A stretch of DNA of 64,000 nucleotides from Trachemys scripta elegans. Taxonomy: Eukaryota; Chordata; Testudines; Emydidae. The stretch spans positions 14,843,173-14,907,172 of the forward strand of contig NC_048317.1 of NCBI RefSeq assembly GCF_013100865.1, given 5' to 3'. The position numbers and the translations under genes were made by a program. Below, piece by piece: positions 35,872-46,245 of this stretch; position 1 is the stretch's first letter, and each line of letters starts with the position of its first letter. The notes beneath the pieces were generated by a model. That model was not told the DNA's origin, made no database searches, and saw only the letters and a program-made list of their open reading frames with translations.

Positions 35872-37527
35872 GCAGATACGAATGGCCATACTGGGTCCGA
35901 CCATCTAGCCCAGTATCCTGTCTTCCGACAGTGGCCAGTGCCAGGTGTCCCAGAGGGAATGAACAGAACAGGGAATCATCAAGGGATCCAGTTCCTGTCA
36001 CCCATTCCCAGCTTCTGGCAAACAGAGGCTAGGGACACCATCCCTGTCCATCCTGGCTAATAGCCATTGATGGACCTATCCTCCATGAACGTATCTAGTT
36101 CTTTTCTTAACCCTGTTATAGTCTTGGCCAAAAAGTCCCAGTCTTATTAATCTCTCCTCATACGGCAGCCGTTTCATACTCCTAATCATTTTTGTTCCCC
36201 TTTTCTGAACCTTTTCCAATCCTAATATGTTTTTTTTGAGATGGGGCTACCACACCTGCACACAGTATTCAAGGTGTGGGCATACCATGGATTTATAGAG
36301 GCAATATGATATTTTCTGTCTTATTATCTCTCTCTTTCTTAAGGATTCCCAACGTGGTTTGCTTTTTTGATTGCCGCTGCACATTGAGTGGATGTTTTCA
36401 GAGAACTATCCACAATGATAGTTACCAAGATCTCTTTCTTGAATGGTAACAGCTACTTTAGACCCTATCATTTTGTATGTATAGTTGGGATTATGTTTTC
36501 CAATGTGCATTACTTTACATTTATCAACATTCAATTTCATCTGCCATTTTGTTTCCCAGTCACCCAGTTTTGAGATCCTTTTGTAGCTCTTCACAGTTTG
36601 CCTGGGACATAACGATCTTGAGTTTTGTATCATCTGCAAATTTTGCCACCTCACTATTTACCCCCTTTTCCTGATCATTTATGAATATGTTAAATAGGAC
36701 TGGGCCCAGTACAGACCCCTGGGGGACATCACTATTTACCTCTCTCCATTCTGAAAACTGACCATTTATTCCTACCCTTTGTTTCCTATCTTTTAACCAG
36801 TTACCAATCCATGAGAAAACCTTCCCTCTTATCCCATGACAACTTACTCTGCTTAAGAGCCTTTGGTGAGTGACCTTGTGAAAGGCTTTCTGAAAATCTA
36901 AATACACTATGTCTACATGTTTGTTGACCCCCTCAAAGAATTCTAGTAGACTGGGGAGGCATGATTTCCCTTTACAAAAACCATGTTGACTCTTCTAACA
37001 AATTATGTTCATCTATGTGTCTGACAATTTTGTTCTTTACTATAGTTTCAACCAGTTTGCCAGGTACTGAAGTCAGGCTTACTGGCCTGTAATTGCCAGG
37101 GTCTCATCTGGAGCCCTTTTAAAAAATTGGGGTCACATGAGCTATCCTCCAGTCATTTGCTACAGAAGCTGATTTAAATGATAGGTTACAGACTGCAGTT
37201 AGTAGTTCTGCAATTTCACATTTGAGTTCCTTCAGAACTCTTGGGTGAATACCATCTGGTCCTGGTGACTTACTACTGTTTAGTTTATCGATTTGTTCCA
37301 AAACCTCCCCTAATGACACCTCAATCTGGGACAGTTCCTCAGATCTGTCACCTAAAAGGAATGGCCCGGGTTTGGGAATCTCCCTCACATCCTCAACCGT
37401 GAAGACCGATGCAAAGCATTCATTTAGTTTCTCCGCAATGGCCTTGGCGTCCTTGAGTGCGCCTTTAGCATCTTGATCGTCCAGTGGCCCCACTGGTTGT
37501 TTAGCTGGCTTCCTGCTTTTGATGTAC

Positions 37528-37559
<32 letters not shown>

Positions 37560-38360
37560 ATTACTTTTTGAGCCTTTGGCTAGCTGTTCTTCAAATTCTT
37601 TTTTGGCCTTGCTAATTATATGTTTACACTTCATTTGCCAGAGTTTATGCTCCTTTCCATTTTCCTCATTAGGATTTAACTTCCACTTCTTAAAAGGACA
37701 CCTTTCTGCCTCTCACTGCTTCTTTTACTTTGTTGTTTAGCCAGTGGCTCTTTTTTGGTTCTCTCACTATGCTTTTTAATCTGGGGGATACGTTTAAGTT
37801 GAGCCTCTGTTATGGGGTCTTTAAAGTTTCCATGCAGCTTGCAGAGATTTCACTTTTGGTGCTGTACGTTTTAATGTCTGTTTAACTAACCTCCTCATTT
37901 TTGTGTAGTTCCCCTTTCTGAAATTAAATGCTAGTGTTGGGCCGTTTTCCCCGCTTCAGGGATGTTAAATTTAATTGTATTATGGTCACTATTACCGAGC
38001 GGTTCAGCTCTATTCACCTCTTGGACCTGATCCTGTGCTCCACTTAAGACTAAATCAAAAATTGCCTCACCTCTTGTGGGTTCTAGTGCTCCAAGAAGCA
38101 GCCATTTAAAGCGTCAAGAAACTTTATCTCTGCATCCTGTCCTGAGGTGACATGTACCCAGTCAATATGGGGAGAGTTGAAATGCCCCATTATTATTGAG
38201 TTTTTTTATTTTAATAGCCTCTCTAATGTCCCTGAGAATTTCACAGTCACGATCATCATCCTGGTCAGGTGGTCTGTAACATATCCCTACTAATATATTC
38301 TTATTATTCAAGCATGGAATTACTATCCATAGAGATTCCTTACCCAATGCATCATCCTTT
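35872..38360 (-). mobile_element. CR1 LINE, 5' truncated, about 2.5 kb
   Basis: Minus orientation. From the 5' side: a C-terminal endonuclease piece (LVGICYRPPDQ, 38162-38347), the start of the reverse transcriptase (SPGPDGIHPRVLKELK, 37119-37634), the RT core (YLDFQKAFHKV, PQGSVLGPVLFNIFIND, KFADDTKL; 36560-36907), the thumb/C-terminal part (WQMKLNVDKCKVMHIG, 36406-36654), then the 3' UTR ending at the CR1 terminus at about 35872. Frames are broken by shifts between these pieces and by an A27 tract near 37530. The FADD motif is intact, but the element cannot be autonomous. It ends within about 60-100 bases of the PUM1 3' end. Confidence 0.92.
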
Positions 38361-38419
38361 AAAAATTGTTTTGAGAGAGTTCCTTAAGACCAGAAAGAAA
38401 GAGGCAAAGGCAATAAGAA

Positions 38420-40089
38420 AGTTTGTCCTGGTGGCACTATATTGAAAATGTTCAAATAAAGCACAAACCCAGATTCCAAAGTTCTGTATTTTTCAAAATA
38501 AAGATCACACGTTGTTTAGAGACAATCTACACAAGAGTTACAAAAAATAGTCGCCCAGGCATAAGCATACACAGGTTTGTTAATTATACACATATGGTTA
38601 CAAGTGTGCTTGCAAAAAAGTTCATTGGAAATATACACAAGGCTCTGTAAATGTACACCGTGTAGTGTTACAATTCTATATTCAAACAAGGAAAATTGAC
38701 AGTATGTTACATTCACTTACAAGTAGACAAAATGCAAAATACAGTTCATCTTCTGTACAAAAAGGGAAGGTGATTCACACTTTACAAGGTGAAAGGGGAC
38801 TCTGATTGTAAGGAAAACTAGGGGATTCTGTACTTTTGCACTTTTTTTTACTGTCACAAAATAAGCAAAACATTACTTTTTTAAGATTCAAAAAAACACT
38901 ATTTTGAACTGAATCATTCTGTATAACATTTAGAAAGGATCGCTACTGTTCGACTAGGTGACAAATAAAACCAAGCATTTTTTTTTTTAAACATTAACTA
39001 GGCTGTATAAAGAGAACATTTCCTTCAAAAGAAAAAATTTACTTCTGGTTGAAATTACAATTTACAATATACAACACTATATGCTACGACCATAAAAGGT
39101 GTGAATATACACTGAAATGCACAGGTTTTGCTAATTTTTTTCTTACCAAAAAACGGGTTTATGTTGATTCAAACTTCTCCACATTTACATTACAGAGGTT
39201 TACAAATGTACAATTGTACAATCAAAAGTATGTTCCACTACTAGGGTACATTATAGATACAGATTAGACATCAAAACAAGAAAATACTACAAATTTTTAT
39301 ATATGTAAAGTCTACACCAAGTATACACTATATATTTATAGAAGCAAGACCAAAGCTGAGTTGGATTTTTTTTCCTCATGCTAAATAATCAAATTTTGTC
39401 TTTCAGTGTTAACAGAACAAACTGAGTAGGCAGTAAACAAATACACCCGCCCTTCTTGCTTTAAAAACGTCCTGGGTGCTTATGTTTTCTTTCGAAACTG
39501 ACTGCTAAGCCACCTTCTTTAGCATGTTATACTCCAAAAACAAAACAGAAAAAGCAATTAAAAAGTTTCAAAAACTTAAAAAATTTCTTAAACTGAAGCT
39601 TTAGCAAGTTGAATTTTTTTTAATATTTATAAACAGCGTTAAATGCGGGTTTTGTGCCATTTAACTAAAATTCAAACTTCTTGCTGAGTTTTGAATAAAA
39701 GGAGAAAAACAGGTATTTGCAAAAAAGTCACCTGCGAGGCGGATGAATTAAAAACATTTTTTTTTTCTTCAAACCAACCACCCTGAAAGTTTCCACATTT
39801 GGAATATAGATACAACAAGTGAACAAAAATGTGGCCTCCCATGTACATTTGATACCTATGTACAAGTATTCTATACACCAGTAAAACAGCAGGGCAATTA
39901 GTTAATTAAAAAAAATAATTAGTACATGTTATGCATAATAAAATTAAAGAAATTTACAAAGGCTTATTTTTTGTTTGTATTTTTAGTAGTTTAGCAACCA
40001 TAAAACATTTTCTAACTGTATATTGGAATATTGTCGGTTGCTGGTTTTAAATGCCTGATGGCCAGTGAGTTTCTCTGAAATTCATTGTC
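38420..40089 (-). other. PUM1: PUM1 3' UTR
   Basis: AT-rich, repeat-poor sequence following the TGA, bounded on the low side by a CR1 insertion. The length of about 1.65 kb fits what I recall of the PUM1 3' UTR in other vertebrates. On the minus strand there is no canonical AATAAA near the low end; a variant AATATA lies at about 38437-38442, so the 3' end near 38420 is an estimate. It contains one perfect Pumilio site and several UGUANAUU near-matches (at about 38525, 38651, 39059, 39204 and 39940). Confidence 0.75.
39857..39864 (-). promoter_or_regulatory. Pumilio response element in the PUM1 3' UTR
   Basis: The minus-strand sequence is TGTACATA, an exact UGUANAUA match, about 225 bases after the stop codon. 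PUM1 and PUM2 are known to bind such sites in PUM mRNAs, so this suggests feedback control. That inference rests on motif match and position only. Confidence 0.7.
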
Positions 40090-40221
<132 letters not shown>

Positions 40222-40659
40222 CTAGGAGACAAAAAAGTTTATGGAAGCTTAGAAACCAGAACCACATACACATTAGCCCGGAGAGATTTTTGTGCTCCTT
40301 CAAGGACACAATCTTAGATCATAATAGTCACCTCCGCTCCCATTCCCCCTCACCCAGCCACAACTCTCCTCCCACTGATCAATTGTGAACATGGAAAAGT
40401 TGCATTAGGAAAGTATTTCATGTAGTTTAGTGGCCTTTTAATAACGTTAGCAGTTGGAAAGAAGGAAGAGAGCCAGTATTATGCACTCAGCCAGCCTTCT
40501 TTGGATCATCTGATCTATGGACGATAGCTTCGAGCCCTATTCCAATCTCTTACTGGTTTAATTTTCATTTAGAGTTCAGTAACTTAAGTGAAGCAGTGAC
40601 TTTAGCAAGGGAAAACTAAAAGCAGTTTGGGTAATCGTTAGTTTTAGGTGGGCAGTGTC

Positions 40660-41010
40660 CTCTGTTTAAGGGTAGTTTGATTTAGAGGTGACTGGAAAAT
40701 GGAAATCCCGTCCCATGAAAAACATTTTATTTTAGAAAAAGTTTGTCTTTTCATGCTGCTTTGGGACAAAAATGTGAAGTTTTTCCTGGCAAGGGATTTC
40801 CAGGAAAATCCCATTGCGAGATGGGAATTTTTCAGCTTTCTAAAGACAAAGTGAAACCAACAAGAGCCTTCCAGGTGGACTGCTGGCTGCCAAAGCTGGG
40901 AGGCTCTCGTCAATTTCACTTCCTGCCTACTGGCAGTTGCTGTTTCGATTTTCCAGATGGAAAATTTCAATTTTGTGGAAGGGGCATTTTCCACTAGAAA
41001 ATCATTCTGA
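40660..41010. repeat. Dispersed AT-rich repeat, family unknown
   Basis: Has GGAAAATGGAAATCCCG at one side and CCAGATGGAAAATTTCAATT at the other, with an internal TTTTTCCTGGCAAGGGATTT CCAGGAAAATCCC hairpin. Similar blocks appear at 630-1020. No family assigned. Confidence 0.4.
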
Positions 41011-41060
41011 TGGACAATTCCTGCACAGTTCTGATTTGATTTTGAATCTCAACGTTTACG

Positions 41061-41252
41061 AGGGACTTGTCTTCATGGGGAAACTGACTGGCAGAACTAT
41101 AACAGTGTAACTCCCCATGGGGACACTATTCTGAGGTAAAAGTCACTTTTATTCTGAAATAGAGCATCCACACAGGGGCCTTGCTGAAGTACATGTAATT
41201 ATGCCACTGTAGTTCTGCCACTCAACTTCCCTATGTAGACAAGAGAAAAGGA
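41061..41252. mobile_element. MITE with long TIRs
   Basis: Left AGGGACTTGTCTTCATGGGG and right CCCTATGTAGACAAGAGAAA are inverted. Pairing continues inward through CTGGCAGAACTATAACAGTG with CACTGTAGTTCTGCCA, giving about 50-bp inverted ends. Confidence 0.75.
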
Positions 41253-42101
41253 CGAGTCATGATAGCAATACATGGGAAAGGTTCACACTGCTTATGTATT
41301 TCTTCAACGATGTAACTAGAAGTCAGATTTTAATTTCAAGGTTGAAACTATAGGAATGGTGAGTAAAGAATTTGAAAATTAATGCATAAATATATTATCC
41401 CTCTCCTCTCCTCCCTGGGAAAGAAAAATACATTATTGTTGCATTTCCCTAAGGTAGGAAATCCCAAATCCACCCTCTCTTCCTTTAATTCAGGCACTAG
41501 TTGATTTGAGCCCATTTAACCTGAAGAATCCAATAAATCTGTCTTGCAAACATCACAAACCTTTATGCCTTTCCCCTCCTCACCCTAATATCCAAAGCAG
41601 GTTCAACTGGATAATTTGGAAACTGGCTCTAGAAAACATGCTAACTCTGCAATGGTATTTCTTTTTGTCATATTCCTCAACGGCCTGCATCCGTGATTCT
41701 TTTCTGAGTTTTCACCATCAAATCTGGTGATTGTATATGATTTAATGTTTTGGCCATTTTCTTGTTTGTTGAAATTAATTTATTGTTTTTTTATTATAAT
41801 GGCATCACATCAATAAACTGGCTGTAGAAAACTGCCATTAAAACAATCTACAAGCAAAGTCCATTATTCTGAATGAGCTCAGTAGAAGATAGATTACATT
41901 TTAAAAAGCCATGTTAATACGCCCACGACGTAGTTACACAGAAACCTAATTAGCTGCTTATTCTGATCAAAGGAAAGGAACTGGCTTGACAGAAGGAAGC
42001 ATAAGGTACTAACAACCCCCACCCCACCCCCCAGTGACGGCATAGCTATCGCAGAATTATATGCTGGTATAAACCACCACCTCCAGAATAAAATTACATT
42101 A

Positions 42102-42294
42102 CACTTCTACCCCAATATAACGCTGTCCTCGGGAGCCAAAAAAATCTTACTACGCTAGAGGTGAAACCGCATTATATCGAACTTGCTTTGATCCGCCAGA
42201 GCGCACAGCCGCGCCCCCCACCCCCGAGCACTGCTTTACTGCGTTATATCCGAATTCGTGTTATATTGGGTCGCGTTATATCGGGGTAGAGGTG
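42102..42294. mobile_element. TA-flanked MITE (Tc1/mariner-type)
   Basis: TA dinucleotides at 42100-42101 and 42295-42296 flank inverted ends CACTTCTACCCCAATATAAC GC and GCGTTATATCGGGGTAGAGG TG. 193 bp, no coding capacity. The GCGTTATATC motif recurs inside. A TA target duplication points to Tc1/mariner. Confidence 0.8.
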
Positions 42295-42773
42295 TATTCC
42301 AGATTACTCCCTCCATCTTGGAGGTAGATAATTAAGCCCTGTTCAGAATTTTAGCCTTTGCTTGTAGATTTTTTTATTCCACCATAACTATACCAGTTAA
42401 CTTCCCCAAGCTGACAAGCCCACACACGGTGGTGTACAAATTACATACATGCTCCTTTCATTTTAAAGGAACACTGGCTGGTCAAATGACCTAATGTCTA
42501 GCGTCAATTCTCAAAGGAATGTAAAGGAATTCAATTTCATTAGGATTTGGTACCCGACTCCTTAGGCGCCACTGAAAATCCCAGCATTTAGATTTTACAT
42601 TCCCATGTTGGCAGCTCTCATAATGTTATTATTAGTCTAGCTATAATTGGTGTTTTTCATACAGCCCCAGGCCCTGGAGTTGTGTGATTGTATGAAAATC
42701 TCAGATTTAGGGGGAGTTTTTTAAAACAAGTTTCTATCCCTTATGGCTGAAGAGAAAAGCTTGAAAAAAAGAA

Positions 42774-42979
42774 TTACCGTTTCCGTATTGGTGTTCTTCG
42801 AGAAGTGTTGCTCATGTCTATTCCACAATAGGTGTGCATGCTCGCCACGTGCATCAGTGCGAGAAGTTTCCCCCCAGCAGTACCCATAGGGGAGCGCCCC
42901 AGCGACTCCTGGAGTGGCGTCTCCATGGTGCAGTATAAGGGGAACTGCGCGCTCCCCCCACCCTGAGTTCCTTCCTGCC
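42774..42979. repeat. DIRS left inverted terminal repeat
   Basis: Begins TTACCGTTTCCGTATTGGTG and includes GCAGTACCCATAGGGGAGCG CCCCAG and GAGTTCCTTCCTGCC. It pairs with the reverse complement of 45423-45622. Confidence 0.88.
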
Positions 42980-43013
42980 AGACAACTCCAACAGAAGGGA
43001 AGGAGGGTGGGAT

Positions 43014-43109
43014 GTGGAATAGACATGAGCAACACATCTCGAAGAACACCAGTTACGGAAAAGGTAATTGTCTTTTCTTCCTCGAGTGATTGCTCGTGTG
43101 TATTCCACA
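43014..43109. other. DIRS internal complementary region
   Basis: First half GTGGAATAGACATGAGCAAC ACATCTCGAAGAACACC is the reverse complement of the left terminus. Second half CCTCGAGTGATTGCTCGTGT GTATTCCAC is the reverse complement of the right terminus. This is the head-to-head template layout described for DIRS elements, used to complete the circular copy. Confidence 0.85.
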
Positions 43110-43124
43110 GCAGATGATTCCAAG

Positions 43125-44090
43125 CTATATCTGCTGGAGGTGGGAGGAGTTCACAAATTCTCGGGACGGAGTACGGCCCTGCCGAACCTGGCGTCCTACG
43201 ATCACATAGTGCAAGGTGAACGTGTGAACTGAAGACCACGTGGCAGCCCCACAAATGTCCTGAATGGGGACATGGGCTAAAAAGGCAGCCGACGAGGCAT
43301 GTGCCCAAGTCGAGTGCGCCCTCACAATAGGTCACAACAGGTACGAGATGATCCAGTTGGAGAGGCGCTGAGTGGAGATCGTCCGACCTCTCACGTCCTC
43401 GGCCGAGGTGATGAACAGTTGCGAGGACTTTCTGAATGGCCAGAGCCAGTCTCACATCCAGCGTGGAGACGGCGCTCCTCACTGGACAAGTGGGGCTTGG
43501 GGCAGAGGACCGGCAGAAAAATGTCCTGACCCATGTGAAAGGCAGAGACCACCTTTGGGAGGAATGAAGGGTGTGGGTAGAGCTGGACCGTATCCTTATG
43601 AAACACCATGTATGGGGTCTCGGAGGTCAGGGCCCTGAGCTCCGAGACCCACCTGGCCGACATGACCGCAACCAGGAAGGCACCTTCCACGAGAGGTGTG
43701 ACCAGGAGCACGTGGCTAGCGGTTCAAACGGGGGCCCTGTGAGACGGGCCAACACCAGGTTTAGGTCCCACTGTGGGACTGGGGGCCTAAAATATGGGAA
43801 GAGACGATCCACCCCGTAAGGAATCAGCCAGTCATAGCATGGGCCCTGCACCGGCGGGTGGAAGGCCGATATGGCCGCCAGGTGCACCTTAACTGACGAG
43901 GGTGCCAGGCCCTGGGTTCTAAGCTGGAGGAGGTAGTGCAGAATAAGCTGGATCGGAGCGGCCACCGGGGAAACGCCTGGCTCGTCCACCCATCTGAAAA
44001 ACCGAGAACACTTTGCCAAGTAGGCTCGGCGTGTGGAGGGCCGCCTGCTTTCTAGGAGGATGTGCTGAACCCCTTCTGAGCACGTCCTTT
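43125..44090 (-). pseudogene. DIRS tyrosine recombinase, broken
   Basis: The N-terminal part reads SRRPSTRRAYLAKCSRFFRW and LAPSSVKVHLAAISAFHPP, with WDLNLVLARLTGPPFEPLAT (about 43690-44075). A frame change leads to SARWVSELRALTSETPYMVF and SFLPKVVSAFHMGQDI (about 43450-43690). A further piece reads MRAHSTWAHASSAAFLAHVP IQDICGAATWSSVHTFTLHY (43190-43325). The Tyr is kept, but the Arg expected before VSEL and the Arg expected in HSTR are both Trp (TGG). Frameshifts and the two substitutions make it inactive. Confidence 0.85.
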
Positions 44091-44599
44091 CCTCCCTACC
44101 TAACCATTGAGCAGCCACGCTGTGAGGTGGAGTGCCGCTAGGTTGGCATGGAGGAGGCGGCCCTGGCCCTGGGAGAGCAGGTCTGGGCGCGATGGCAACA
44201 GCCACGGCGGGGCGACGACCGGGCCCGTGAGGGTCCTGTACCAATGCTGCCATGCCGGGGCAATCAGAAGGACCCGGGCCTTGTCCATCTTTATCATTTC
44301 CAGGACCTTGCCAATCAGTGGGAACAGGGGAAAGGCAAAGAGGAACTGGCCTGACCAGGACAGGAGGAAGGCATCGGAGATAGCGCCCGCCCGCCCCCCC
44401 CCGGAGCAGAACCCGGGACAGCAATGGTTCTGCTGAGTTGTGAACAGGTCCACCTGGGGAGTTCCCCCACTCGAAGAAGTCTGTGCACCACCTCTGGGTG
44501 GAGAGACCACTTGTGCTGAGAGAAGTCCCTGCTCAAGCGATCCGCCTGCGCATTCCGGGCGCCCAGTAGGTGGTAGGCCTGTAGGCAGATGTCGTGGGC

Positions 44600-45030
44600 T
44601 ATACCTAAAATCCCACAGCCTGAGGGCTTCGTGGCAGAGGGCAGAAGATCAGGCCCCGCCTTGCCTGTTGATGTAGAACATTGAGGCCGTGTTGTCCGTG
44701 AGGACCCTGACCACTCGGCCCTCCAGGAGCGAGCGGAAGGCCATGCATGTCAGCCGTGCCGCCCTGAGCTCCTTGACATTTATCCACAGACCTCTGGTCT
44801 GAACATTTCCCACATGGACCCCCCATCCCAGGTCCGACACATCGGACACCAGTTCCAGCGACGGGGCCCTTCCCCTGAACGGGACCCCTTGGAACATGTT
44901 TCTCGGGGAGGACCATCACCGTAGGGAGGCGATCACTGGTTCGGGTACCATGAGGACTTTGTCCATCCTGCCCCTGGCCTGGGAGAACTCCGAAGCCAAC
45001 CAGAGCTGGAGGGGCCTCATCCTGAGTCTG
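44600..45030 (-). pseudogene. DIRS RNase H remnant
   Basis: The minus frame gives VSDVSDLGWGVHVGN, then INVKELRAARLTCMAFRSLL and VRVLTDNTASMFYINRQGGA, a DIRS-type RNase H order with conserved Asp residues. It is followed downstream, in another frame, by LHPEVVHRLLRVGELPRWTC-like sequence before the recombinase. Expected residues between GLW and INVKEL are missing, and frames break several times. Confidence 0.75.
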
Positions 45031-45422
45031 GAGTGACGGACCACGTATGGTGCCTGGTGCCGACTCGGAGCGGCATGCCAGAGCCGGGGTCAGTGCCGAC
45101 TCCATCAGAATAGCCCGGAGCCTAATGTCCCTTTCTCTCTTGGTCCAAGGCTTAATTGACTTGCAAATCTTGCAGCGATCGCGGAGATGAGTTTCCCCCG
45201 AACAGCTCAGACAGTCCGCGTGTGGATCACTCGTGGCACAGATCGCCTACAAGTGTCGCACGACTTAAAACCCGGGGCGCAGGGCATGCCCCGCCCCAGG
45301 CGCGCTAACTAAACTAAACAACGAACTAACTACAGGTACCATACACCGAATGAACAAGCAATTTTGGGGACGGAGCTACAGCAAAGCTGGAGCAGAGTGG
45401 TTCCGAAGCACCTTCAATGGCG

Positions 45423-45622
45423 GCAAGAAGGAACTGAGGGTGGAGGGAGCACGCAGCGCCCCTTATATCGCATCATGGAGACGCCACTCTAGGGGTCATT
45501 GGGGCGCTCCCCTATGGGTACTGCTAGGGGAAAACTTCCAGCACCGGTGCACGTGGTGAGCACACACACCTATTGTAGAATACACATGAGCAATCACTCG
45601 AAGAACACAACTGCTAAAGGTT
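45423..45622. repeat. DIRS right inverted terminal repeat
   Basis: Reads GCAAGAAGGAACTGAGGGTG, then GGGGCGCTCCCCTATGGGTA CTGC and AGCAATCACTCGAAGAACAC; inverse of the left repeat with scattered mismatches and a few indels. Confidence 0.88.
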
Positions 45623-46163
45623 CTAAAAAACAGAAAGCAAATAAAAAGCCCAAAATAATTATTTTTAAAATCTCATTATTTTGAAATCAAGGTTGGTAGC
45701 ACTGCAATATTTAAGACAAAAATTGTTTCCTTTTTAAAACAAAAACATATAATCTTGCAACCTTTGTAAACTCAAACCCTGCAACAGTGTACTAATGCCT
45801 GAGAATCTGAAACAGATTCAAAACTGACCAACAAAAGTGACTAATGTGTTAACTCACCAGGCTCAGAAAAATGCGGAAAGCAAACAGTGCAACTAAAGAT
45901 AGGAAGCAAAATTCAGTTTTTAATTGTATTAATCTAAGATGTTCTTAAATTTGTTTAAAAGTAATCTGACACTAGCTTTTTTAAAGCAGTGTATTCTGCA
46001 TACGCCAAATGGATGAAGCCTGTACACTCCATAGCATAAGTTACATTAAGTTTTTAAAGAAAGTCTCTTTAAAGTGCTGCTGTAATGCTTCAGTATGAAA
46101 TGACAAACATAGTGACTGTCCTTAGAATTCCTGTTACCAGCTCTGGACTCAGCGGTTTCTAGA

Positions 46164-46245
46164 AGTCTGGCTCAGAGTACACGGTGAGGTTCTCATTACT
46201 GAACAGCGTTCTCAGTGAGGGCAAGTGTGTCATCATTGCCAGACC
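46164..46245 (-). ncRNA. SNORD103: C/D-box snoRNA, SNORD103 (U103)-like
   Basis: On the minus strand an 8-bp terminal stem (GGTCTGGC with GCCAGACT, one G-U pair) brackets box C ATGATGA (46230-46236), box D' CTGA (46212-46215), a C'-like TAATGAG (about 46192-46198) and box D CTGA (46172-46175). The 82-nt length suits a C/D snoRNA. The guide before D' (ACTTGCCCTC) is complementary to GAGGGCAAGU of 18S rRNA, just upstream of the conserved GUGCCAGCAGCCGCGG segment. The fifth base before D' pairs with a G of the GGG run, consistent with the reported U103 target 18S G601. Human U103 genes are hosted in PUM1 introns. Assignment to SNORD103 rather than another PUM1-hosted snoRNA rests on that guide. 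Confidence 0.85.

Larger units (their letters stand above)
17011..38419. other. Intergenic region between PUM1 and SDC3
   Basis: I find no spliced coding exon of a recognised gene. It holds many decayed CR1, MIR, Penelope-like and MITE copies, listed separately. Stretches where I see nothing identifiable include 18390-19650, 22570-24950, 25400-26600, 27500-28560, 30000-31580, 34350-34760 and 35020-35870. Confidence 0.7.
42774..45622 (-). mobile_element. DIRS-type tyrosine recombinase retrotransposon, internally deleted
   Basis: About 2.85 kb, coding strand minus. Inverted terminal repeats of about 200 bp lie at 42774-42979 and 45423-45622. An internal complementary region at 43014-43109 matches the reverse of both outer ends. 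From the 5' (high) side: a gag-like cysteine segment (near 45100-45210), an RNase H segment and a tyrosine recombinase. Most of gag and all reverse transcriptase are missing; the join is near 45030-45060. No target duplication is evident, as expected for DIRS, whose recombinase inserts a circular DNA copy. Frames are broken, so it is inactive. Confidence 0.9.

Noticed and set aside
36406..37634. Intact reverse transcriptase gene
   Set aside because: The CR1 frames are split by shifts and the element is 5' truncated; it is a dead LINE.
42721..45105. Host gene encoding a proline/glycine-rich protein
   Set aside because: The frames are pieces of DIRS recombinase and RNase H, or shadows of them, lying between DIRS inverted repeats.
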